From Ceratotherium simum simum (taxonomy: Eukaryota > Chordata > Mammalia > Perissodactyla > Rhinocerotidae), in assembly GCF_000283155.1 (NCBI RefSeq), contig NW_004454217.1, positions 3,297,949-3,361,948 on the forward strand: a stretch of 64,000 bases of DNA. The letters run 5' to 3'. A program made the translations under genes and the position numbers. The notes beneath the pieces were generated by a model, which ran no database searches, was not told the origin of the DNA, and saw only the letters and a program-made list of their open reading frames with translations. Positions 55,426-64,000 of the stretch are shown here, one piece after another (positions within the stretch are counted from its first letter, which is position 1; the number at the start of each line of letters is the position of its first letter).

Positions 55426-56487
55426 AACTGAAGCTGTGCCACAGAATAATTGAGCCACTACTTCTAGCTCTCTGGCTGACTTTTTCTCTAAGTCACAGAA
55501 AATCTTTTAGGACCCTTCGCGAACTCTGGTAATAAAAATGATAGTCCATTAACCACCCTCAGAACAATACAAATATTTCTGAACTTACTCATTTGTGTAT
55601 TGAGTACCTACTACATACTGGCGTTATACTATATTCTCCTTTAAGCCACTTCTTTGATTTCTTCCTTATCCTTGCAGTGATAGTCCTTAGGAAGAAAACA
55701 AACAAAATAATTAAAAATTAAAAATAATTTAAAATTTTTATAAATAAAATAGTATAATAGTAAGTAAACAATAAAATAGTGTAAACAATACTAGAACTCA
55801 TTTATTCCTGCCCAAAATAACTAGGCTAGTACAGTGTGTTTAGGGAGTGTTAATTACACACTCCTTTACGGAATGATTTTATGAATAAAGGACCACCAAA
55901 ATCATCTTGACAGTAGGAAGTGGGTTCGAAGGTTCATGAATGAATGCAGCTAGTAAAGAATCAAATAGGCCTAATCCAGTTGAGATTTTAACCACATGTT
56001 GGCTTGGTGGGGATTTGATTTGTAATCTTTCAGTTCAGAATCTATCAAAATTAGGTGTCAATCACAGTGCAACATTCAGTTTTGCAGAATAGAAATTACC
56101 TGCTTGACAGTCAAGTTCATCTATTTTTTCCTCCTCTCTGAGTTCCACTGTAGCGAATGATTCCTCTTTTGCTTAGCATCCATGTCATCCAAGTTGTGAT
56201 TGAGATTTCCAGTGGGATTGGTTGTGAATGAAGGCAGACAATTGCAGCAGATTGCCATCTTTAATAATAGAACCCTTGGCTCCCAGATGTCCTGTGTACT
56301 TGTGGTAAAAGAGGAATCCTAGTGGGAAAAGAGGAGTATAAGTTTGAATGAGAAGAAAATAATCAGGGACTTTCTTATTAGGCTAACCATAGACACTAGC
56401 CTAGTTCATTCAGGGACTGGTGGCAACCAATTCCTCTACCTAATACACTGTCTTGCTGTCTTCGAGAATCAGCAACTTCCTGTAAAG
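55426..56487. other. Unassigned DNA
   Basis: About 1 kb with no gene. An A/T-only patch with repeated AATAAAATAGT words lies at about 55700-55795. Confidence 0.45.
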
Positions 56488-56693
56488 TATAGTCATGCGT
56501 CACTTAATGACAGGATATGTTCAGAAAAATGCATCGTTAGGCGATTTCATCGTTGTGCGAACATCACAGAGTGTACTTACACAAACCTAGATGGTATAGC
56601 CTAATACAGACCTAGGCTATATGGTACTAATCTTATGAGACCACCGTTGTATATGCTGTCTGTCGTTGACTGAAACATCATTGCATGTCTGTA
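56488..56693. mobile_element. Small non-autonomous DNA transposon with TA target duplication
   Basis: A 202-bp element (56490-56691) with imperfect terminal inverted repeats. Left TAGTCATGCGTCACTTAATG; the right end reads ACATCATTGCATGTCTG, whose complement is CAGACATGCAATGATGT. It is flanked by TA at 56488-56489 and 56692-56693. The interior has CGTTAGGCGATTTCATCG, TTGTGCGAACATCACAGAG and CCTAGATGGTATAGCC, all parts of a common mammalian repeat ('agtcatgcgtcgcttaacgacgg'). TA flanks suggest the Tc1/mariner superfamily (pogo/Tigger-like); I do not fix the family. An 86-codon frame at 56344-56604 runs into it by chance. Confidence 0.75.
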
Positions 56694-56839
56694 GTATAGT
56701 AAAAGAGATCTCATGAAAAAGGAATACAGGAAAATGCTTTCCCAGGGCAAAAATCTTGTAAATTGTGTTACTTCTGATTGACAATTGGATTCAGAGAAGG
56801 GATATTATAAAATATTTATTAAAATACTACTACTAATAA

Positions 56840-57070
56840 TAATACTGATGACTAGCATTTTATTGAGCATTTTCCGTACACCATACTGTGCTTTAGTTCT
56901 TTATATCCATTAACTCAGTGAACTAGGAATCATAAAACCTGAATTTCAAGCTGAGTTCTTCCATTTACTTGTCAATGACATCAGTATCCTCATCTTGTAC
57001 AACGGAGACAAAAATCTACTTTGTAGATTTCACAGTGTTTCAGTGAGTTTCAAATATATACAACATATTA
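56840..57070. mobile_element. MIR-like fragments (probable)
   Basis: GACTAGCATTTTATTGAGCATTTTCCGTACACCATACTGTGCTTTAG then TATCCATTAACTCAGTGAA (56850-56923) is an antisense MIR/L2-like 3' part. CATTTACTTGTCAATGACATCAGTATCCTCATCTTGTACAACGGAGACAAAAATCTACTTTG (56962-57023) reads like sense MIR. Two short pieces in opposite orientation. Confidence 0.4.
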
Positions 57071-58779
57071 AAAAAATACACAATAAATGTCAAAACACGT
57101 TACCAATAAAAAGAATCATCACTGTCATTATTATATTCCAATTATGTTTCAAGCTGTTTGGGGGAAAATTCCAAAGAAAAAGAAACTCCACGTCTCAAAT
57201 ACTGCTCTCTAAGCAATCCTATGCAATGCTGACAAAAAAAAAGAAAACAAAACAAAACAGAGTATTCACTTATTATTTCAAAGCTTTCTTCTTCTACAGT
57301 GTTCAGTCCCTCAATCATGGTCAGAAAGGGTTCTCCAGGGGGCCTGCAGCCATACCTTTGTAGGATGGAGATGCTTTGCCTTGACCAAGCTTTAAGGTAT
57401 ATTAACCTTTATAAAGATTGTCTATTTTTTGATAGAACCTTTTATATCCACAAACGAGAATGGATTAAGGCATGAACATTGTTGTTTTAGGAATCTGGCT
57501 TGGTAAAAAATATCAAGAATTATATTTTTTGTCAAAGATTTTATACAAACACACACATTCCCAAGTAAGTTTATTTTGCCCCATGTCTAGCTTCCTGCAT
57601 TGAATTCAGCCATCATAGAAATCACTCTAAAAGTGTTGTTTCCTTTTGAATCTGAAATACATTGACATAATTCAATTGCTTCTATGCTGGCATTCTTCAT
57701 TTCAATAGCCTCCTGGATTTGTTGTTATCGTTGTTCTGAAAGGTAATGGGGTGCTGAGGGAAGAAAATGTGTGCAGCAGCAAGGATTTCTAGAAACAAGG
57801 ATGCTAGTTTTCCAAATATAAATGTTGGAGGTAGTTGCAGCTCAGTGTTAATACTTGGTTGTTTTTGAGTTCTTAGAGTGGTTTAGTGTGGTGATTGAGG
57901 ATAAGGTCAGCCTAGAGTAGTTTTTGCAGAAATAAAGGGTATTTTTGTTGAGAGCTAAGCTTATCCTTTGCTCATTTTACTGCAAGCCAATACAGCAGCC
58001 CTATTTCTTACAGGTTTATCATTTCCTTATTTCACAATGTTAGAGGAAATACACATGTTTTGGTGTTCTGTCAATGTACCTGTTGTGAAACCAAATCTAA
58101 ACTTGAATATTGAAATAATGTTTTCAGTAAACTTGCAAAGGGAGTCAACAACCAATAGAGCTGTAATTACATTTTTGTTACAGCCATTTCTCTAAATAGG
58201 CTTGCTGACAAGAATTCAGATTTTCTTTGTCAACGTCTCTAACAACGAAAAATAAACTTAGCCTAGGAACTATTTGTTCTTCAATTTGAAATATAATCTA
58301 ATTCTGTATTCATACCTTTAGAAACTTTTCTATTTTTATCCTCGGGTTATTTGAGAAATCAAGTAAGATATTGTTCAAAAAGTTTTAATGGGAGAAAGGA
58401 GGAAGCTAAAAGAAGTTCCATGACTTTCCATTGTGTTCATTCAAATAATCATCTTTTACCACTGCCATATTTAAAAAGTACGGTGATAGACTGTTTGGGA
58501 TAGAAAGAGGTAATAGTATAAATTGAAGTCTTGTAAAGCTTTCTATCTAGGTATAGAGCCAGAACATGAACTTAGTAAGACCAAGAAGGCCTTAGCATTT
58601 CTTTTAGCTTGACTAAACTTTAGACAGTTGTCTTCCTGTCTATAGGCCCCTGCCTTCCCTTTCCTTAGGGCACTTACTTTAGAAAACTTTCAATGCTAAA
58701 TTATTTCTCTGCCTCTTTGAGATATAAATCTTCTCCCATCCTCTTGCCAGTCTTACAACCCAGGGATGTCTTTCTCAAG
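57071..58779. other. Unassigned DNA
   Basis: About 1.7 kb without recognised gene or repeat. The 122-codon frame at 56995-57363 includes a lysine/threonine run from AAAAAAAAGAAAACAAAAC (57233 on) and no domain. Confidence 0.45.
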
Positions 58780-59075
58780 CACCTAGGAGCCAACCCTTTG
58801 AAATGTAATCACTAAAAAAGACAGGGTCCCTATTTCCCAGTCTTTGTGGGAGGGTAGGAGCTTAACTTTGATAAGTGCCAATTAGCAAACACAGATGGCC
58901 TACTTCCAATGACCAGCCTCCTCTCTAATTTCCTCCAGTACTTTTCACTATCTCCCAGTACTTAAAAAACGCTCCTGCTTTTTGAGTTCAAGCTCTCCCC
59001 GCTATTGCAGTAGTCTTAAATGAAGTCTTCCTTGCCTGTTTAAATTGTCCAGTGCACTTTTTATTTGACAATAAA
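58780..59075 (+). mobile_element. LTR-like fragment (uncertain)
   Basis: CCAGTACTTAAAAAACGCTCCTGCTTTTTGAGTTCAAGCTCTCCCCGCTATTGCAGTAGTCTTAAATGAAGTCTTCCTTGCCTG (58956-59039) has the look of an LTR R/U5 region ('tataaaa...ctgcctttga..ataaagtcttctttgc'). No pair of ends or target duplication found. Confidence 0.35.
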
Positions 59076-59084
59076 ATAAACAAT

Positions 59085-59615
59085 TTTGAATGTTTAGTGG
59101 ACACTTCTCACTTGCAGCTGCCCAATCTCTGAATCTTTTCTGTTTGGGGATATCTCAAGAGAGAAGGACAAGGTTTTATCTTCCACTAGGGAAACTGAAG
59201 AGGGGGGCACATTTGTTGTCTTCTAGGTCATTGGCAGCTAAAATGTGGGCCTCTGTCCTGACCTTACCCTGGACTACCCCCTGCTGGGACTTTGACTCTG
59301 GAGTGGTTTATGCAAATAAGCAGAAGCCAGTCTGGGAACCATCCCAAGATCAGTGGCAGTGGTGGGAAAGTGCCACTAGTGACCCTGTGGCTATAGCTGT
59401 TCCCACAACTCGCTACTGTGGTCATGAAGGATGACAGGACTTGGGCAGTTGTTCTGAGTGCTCAGTCTCTCTCAACCTCTGCTAACTTTTTGGACCTGGT
59501 TCTTCAACCAATTCTGTGCAATTTATGGTGCTTTTCACATATGTTCAATTCTCTTCAAATTATCCAAAGTCAGTTTATTTTCTTTGTAACCAAACCCTGA
59601 CTAATACAGATGACC
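59085..59615 (+). mobile_element. Old LTR-type repeat (uncertain family)
   Basis: A GC-richer 500-bp block. Its last part, CAGTTTATTTTCTTTGTAACCAAACCCTGACTAATACAG (about 59571-59609), is a common ending of old mammalian ERVL/MER-type LTRs ('tttctgttacttgcaaccaaaagagtcctgactaatacag'). Frames of 114 and 60 codons within it have no domain. Confidence 0.45.
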
Positions 59616-59639
59616 AAAGCAGTAACGACCAGTGTGGTT

Positions 59640-59830
59640 ATGTGAGGTGTAACAGATAGATCACTGGACTTGTGATTGGGAAACCCCAATTCTATTTCTT
59701 CTTCTTTAGTCCCAGTTGTATGTGAGGTGGATCATTAGGAGAGCCCCTTTACCTCTTTGACTCTCAGTTTCTTTGTCTGAAAAATAATGATGAAAGGCAG
59801 GATTCCACCAATCCCTGATGTTCTCAGATG
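59640..59830 (+). mobile_element. MIR SINE fragment
   Basis: TAGATCACTGGACTTGTGATTGGGAAACCCCAATTCTATTTC (59657-59698), then CCCCTTTACCTCTTTGACTCTCAGTTTCTTTGTCTGAAAAATAATGATGAAAGGC (59744-59798) matches MIR ('gactttggagtcagacagacctgggttcaaatcc ... ttaacctctctgagcctcagtttcctcatctgtaaaatgg'). Confidence 0.8.
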
Positions 59831-60119
59831 GTGAATCAGTGCCATTATCACACGAGGAGTGTTATGGGAAGTTGGAAGCGGGAGAAATCACTGTGAACTT
59901 AAATGGCCAAGAAAAAGCCCCAAATCCAAGCTTTTCTGTCATATACTTATATATTTTATTAGATGCTCATTCAAGGATCTTTTCTGGCTATATACAGGAA
60001 ATTTTGAAAAAAGAAATGTCATAGATGACTTTTGCATTGAGCTATGTTATGGAGGTAAAAGGAGAGGCTACAATTTAGAGTGGTTGCTCTGGCAATGGCA
60101 GTACAGGCTGCATTCATAG
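59831..60119. other. Unassigned DNA
   Basis: Two overlapping forward frames (59818-60024, 59859-60119) without recognised domains. Confidence 0.4.
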
Positions 60120-60245
60120 TTCCAATTATTAATCAATCAACTTGTTATTAAGAGCCTGCCACCAATAAGACATTATGTAATGGGTGAGACAGGAGATATG
60201 CAATGCTCTCCCTGCCCTTAAGAGACAAATGTATGATAATAAACA
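60120..60245 (-). mobile_element. L2/MIR-type fragment, antisense
   Basis: TTATTAAGAGCCTGCCACCAATAAGACATTATGTAATGGGTGAGACAGGAGATATGCAATGCTCTCCCTGCCCTTAAGAGAC (60145-60226) resembles 'ttgagcacctactatgtgccaggcactgt..taggcgctggggatacagca..ctccctgccctcaaggag'. Confidence 0.5.
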
Positions 60246-60409
60246 CTGCAAGTCAAATTTCTCCCTATGTAGATAGGGATGTTTATCTCTACCATGTATC
60301 CTCTGGGGCTCCAAACAAAGGGAGCTTGATTCTCTTCCTGCCTTCCCATATGCGTTGATGCAAAGATATAAGCAAAATACATGGTTTTGGATTATCTAGC
60401 GTGGTGTTT
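60246..60409. other. Short unassigned interval
   Basis: Nothing recognised. Confidence 0.4.
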
Positions 60410-60655
60410 TGACTCAGGATGTGAGTCTGGCATTTACAGACATGGACTAAAGTCTTGACCTCACTAAGTTATTAGCTTTGGCTTTGATTAAGTCATTTAC
60501 CATCATGAAACTTCAGTTTCCTTGCCTACCAAGAAGCAATGATAATCATAATTAGTGTCTAGGATTGTTGTGTAGATCAAATGAGGTAATGTGTATATAA
60601 AGGACAGGTGCTTGGTATTCAGTGAATGTTCAGTGAATGGTTTAATATTATAATT
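60410..60655 (+). mobile_element. MIR SINE, near full length
   Basis: CAGGATGTGAGTCTGGCATTTACAGACATGGACTAAAGTCTTGACC, then ATTAAGTCATTTACCATCATGAAACTTCAGTTTCCTTGCCTACC (60487-60530), GGATTGTTGTGTAGATCAAATGAGGTAATGTGTATATAAAG (60562-60602) and GTATTCAGTGAATGTTCAGTGAATGG follow the MIR consensus through its core to the 3' end. Confidence 0.8.
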
Positions 60656-63600
60656 TTACATTATATAGAAATTTTTAAATCATTCCTATGACTCATTAGG
60701 TAGCATAAGCTGGGAGTGTCATAAAGCTAGAAATAAGCTCCCAAGAGCCTGTGGGAAAATTGGAGAACAGCAAACCCTGCTTGGAAGTTGATAAATATAG
60801 ATCCTCTGAGGAGGCAGGTGGCAAGAGGTAGTGGAGAATAAGAGGGAAATTTCCGATCCTGAAATTCATATATATTTTGGAACTCCCCCCAAATATGAGC
60901 TCAAGGAAAGAGAAAGAAAATTTACAACTGAGTCTACACACACTGTTACCTAGGAAACCAAGTCATGTAGCATATGCGACAAACATCAGTTAAAAGAAAA
61001 CGTCTGAAGTGTGTTTCCCAAACCTGGAAGAAGAGCTACAGGATTCAGACACAGGACTTCTTTCATGTGCTTCAGGGTAAAACAAAAAATGCAAGAACTT
61101 GTCTTTGCCTTATGAAAAAATATAAATTGCTATAAAGTTGTGAAACTCATTGATGTGACATTAATAAAAGAGTCCAAAAAATTTCAAAATTGGCTGTTTT
61201 CTTAAGTGAAACTAAGACCTGGAAAGTTATAAGACAGCCAATGTCTCCCCTCCCCCAATTCCTTTCTCTCACTCTCACTCTTTTCTGCTTTAACTGAACA
61301 TCTATTCATTCTCTGTATATAGACTGGCTTTCTCCACTTTTTTGTGTATAAAGCAGCTCCTCCCCACCTACATCTATCAGGGTAGCATAACTTAAGTCCA
61401 AGCAAACAACTCAGACTGAACTAGAATCTTTCGCACTTCTAAATTCCTAGGAAAGAGAATCTGACTAGCCTGGCTTTGGGGACACATCTATCCCTGATCA
61501 GCTGCGGCCAGGAGGTAGGACCCTGTAGGACAATCATAGCTGTGCTCTGCTTTATTTTTCTGGGGCATAGGAATAGTGGGAGGTTGGGCGGATGTGTTCT
61601 CAGAGGAAAGGGTATTATTAGGACCTGGCAGACAACCACAAATGATGCTTACTTTTTGTAACTGGAGTAGAATAATCACATTTTTATTCATGTCAGGATA
61701 TCAGGAAGAAATTCAACAAATGGCCAAATGCCAACAATTTTTGACACGCAAGAATTCTAAATTTAGCTGGGAAGATTAAGGAAGACAGATTACAGGAGTA
61801 AATCATGGGTCTTCATAATTAAAACAGGAATAAACATTTAAGAGAAAAAATGATACTTAAATTTATCAGAAGATACAAAGCCTTTACTATCTCTTACAAT
61901 CAGTATGGTTAGGTGTGAGCCTTCTGCTGATCCATCAACATCCGAAAGTAGAAAATAAGGGTTTCAATGTAAATTCTGTACCTATTTTAACTACTAGCCA
62001 GTGAAAATTGAATGATGCTGACTCACTCAAAAAATTGGGTGGGAAGTCTCCCTTGGGGATGTATGTAAAGACAGATTCCCTCAAGTCCATGAGGATCAGT
62101 TGAAAGTGAAAGGAAATTGGGTTAAATTTCATGATGTATTTATTTTTCATTAGACCACAAAATCATAAGAAAAAGTAAAAACTCAATTTTTCAACAACGT
62201 TCTTTCCCTTTTTTAAAAAAATAATTTTTATTCAGGAAAGCTTTTCCAGGATCAGTTCAGTTATAAATGCCAGTATTATACATGTTAAGCACAGCCCATA
62301 TAAAATTTGGCAAATATTTGCATTACATGTGTTATATTTAGTTAGGAGATCCATTAAAATAGAAAGTAAATAAACGGTATATACATATCCCTCTGTGCAT
62401 ACATACAAGTGGATTAATTCCCCATTCTGAGAAGAGGTTTAGAGGAGACATTTTATAAAAAATTAGAAAAACATTGAAGATTATCTCAAAGAACATTTAT
62501 GTTTCCTTGAAATGATTTCCTAATGGGATTTTCAGAACTCTGTGATGCTGAAGATGATCTAAGGCTCAAGATAGTAATATAATCACAGTGCTACATGCAC
62601 AGGCATTTGGTTACAAAGTGGGAAGCAGAATGTCTGTTCGGCACTATTTCTAGTAGGAGGATAATAAGATTTCTGTGAAAGGCCCATTCAAATTACAGCC
62701 ACCGTGTGCAGTCTCCTTTCATCATTTATTGATTGGTGTTGTAAGACCCTCATTTCTTTATAATATGTAAAGGACTACTTGAGAGCAAGAATTGTAGTTG
62801 CTATTGTTTCTACTTACACTTACCAAGTGGATTTAATGGACATTAATGATTGAACACATTGTAATAACATTTTTCCTCATTGGTTAATCATTAATAATAC
62901 TTGACAGAATTTCATACATGTTTTAATGTCCAGCTTAAATTTTTAATGATGTGAACACTCTATAAAGATTCACTAGTATCTTAAATAATACTTAACTAAG
63001 CGTGGGAGAGCAGTATTTACAAAAGGAAATACTAAATGCTGCGCTATGCTGTCTTTACACATAATTTTAATCTTCTTGGTCTTTGTTAACTACACAATTT
63101 AGAATAAATGAGCAGATAGTTAATTTTGGCAAGAAGGCAATAGAGGGAGCTGTAAAAAGTTTTTGAAATTCCCAGGCAATAATTATTTTACTATGCTTTC
63201 ATGTGTAGAAGAGGTTTGTATTAAGTTACAATTGCGACTTGAACTTCAAACTACCTCAGCTTTGAGGTACATGGCAAAGTGATTCTGAGGAAATTGAATA
63301 AAGCAGTAATTTCACAACAACGAACATCTCTAAATATTGTATATTCATTGTTGTACGATCATAGCAGAGGTGGCAGGAAAACAGGATAGTTTGCCAGTAG
63401 TGAGTGAAACATAGTTAAAACACACCTTGTTTAAAAGATGTTCAAGACATAATGTAGATATGGATAATTAACTGAAAAATTCCACCGATGATACTCCAGT
63501 TTTGTGAATTAAGTAGTTTCCACATGGCACTGAAGATCAAGGTCAGGCTCCAACAGTGGAGCACTGGGTATTATCTTGGTGAGTTCAAAGCAATACTGAT

Positions 63601-63873
63601 ATGTGTATACATTCAGGTATGGGATCTCAGGACTTAGCGTACTCTGAAGTAAAGCGAAACCCGTTTTCATATAAAAATACAAGTATGCTTAATAGAGACA
63701 ATAGGATTAAATATTTAAAATAAAATATAGTTTAGCTTGTGTCAATGTACTCATGGGAATACACAGTGAATGTACTTAGAGGAGAGTCCATAACCTCAAG
63801 AAGACCAACCTCTCCACCCATTGGCCTAGCATGATGGAATTTGACCACAATGCTGATTAGAGTTTAGTTAACT
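60656..63873. other. Long unassigned stretch
   Basis: About 3.2 kb with no gene or interspersed repeat that I can name. Frames between 61202 and 62150 are short, overlap on both strands and show no domain. The region around 61190-61660 is less AT-rich than the remainder. Confidence 0.45.
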
Positions 63874-64000
63874 GAGGATTCTACAAGGGTTCTTAACCTG
63901 GAGTCCATGAAATCATAAGAGTTCTTTTGATATAGAGTTAAGGAGTTCATGAACTCCAGGAAGAAAATTTTTACCACACTGTTTTCTCTGTATTGATCAT
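63874..64000. mobile_element. hAT-like DNA transposon start, cut by the window edge
   Basis: ACAAGGGTTCTTAACCTGGAGTCCATGAAATCATAAGAG, then GGAGTTCATGAACTCC, resembles an old hAT-type repeat opening 'agggttcttaacctggggtccatgga ... gggtccgtgaactcc'. The remainder lies beyond 64000. Confidence 0.4.

Noticed and set aside
59090..59434. 114-codon plus frame with tryptophan-rich stretch
   Set aside because: Lies in an LTR-like old repeat; no recognisable domain, splice context or conservation evidence.

Overview
This window is vertebrate nuclear DNA, almost certainly from a perissodactyl (horse, rhino or tapir group). The main evidence is twelve copies of an ERE-type tRNA-derived SINE: a GGGGCYGGCCC-like head with Pol III A/B-box-like motifs, a body carrying two tandem copies of a unit related to GATGTTAGCTCAGGGC, and a poly-A tail. 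This SINE is typical of equine and related genomes. L1, L2, MIR, MaLR LTR and DNA-transposon relics make up the usual placental-mammal background. Species cannot be settled by reading alone.

I find no protein-coding gene, exon series, RNA gene, CRISPR array or prokaryotic feature. The DNA is AT-rich, stop codons are frequent in all frames, and the longest open frames (175 aa and below) fall inside antisense LINE or SINE sequence or in low-complexity DNA. It reads as a gene-poor intergenic region or a very large intron.

Layout. 1-19.7 kb: old repeats only (L2, L1ME-type 3' ends, MIR) in long unassigned AT-rich DNA, with no ERE. 19.7-31 kb: first EREs, a compound TA/CA microsatellite, an L1/HAL1-like 5' fragment, an ERE broken by a 100-N assembly gap, and an L2 split by a 535-bp solo LTR with TG...CA ends and a 5-bp target duplication. 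32-36.3 kb: a long decayed antisense L1 in which the ORF2 endonuclease is still recognisable, interrupted by an ERE. 36-45 kb: old L1, MIR and MLT1-type LTR sequence, and an L1 5'UTR/ORF1 fragment lacking ORF2. 45-55.4 kb: seven EREs, including two nested in a 5'-truncated L1 that keeps a perfect 13-bp target duplication. 55.4-64 kb: a small TA-flanked DNA transposon, LTR-like and MIR fragments, then unassigned DNA.

Nothing here acts as a pathway. What the sequence records is a history of retroposition, readable from target-site duplications and nesting order. I found no convincing new biological system. The most checkable observations are the nested insertion chain at 49.85-52.49 kb, the solo LTR at 29.5 kb with an internal perfect palindrome, the ERE clustering and inverted pair, and the assembly gap inside an ERE. 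Repeat boundaries without target duplications are estimates made by eye.
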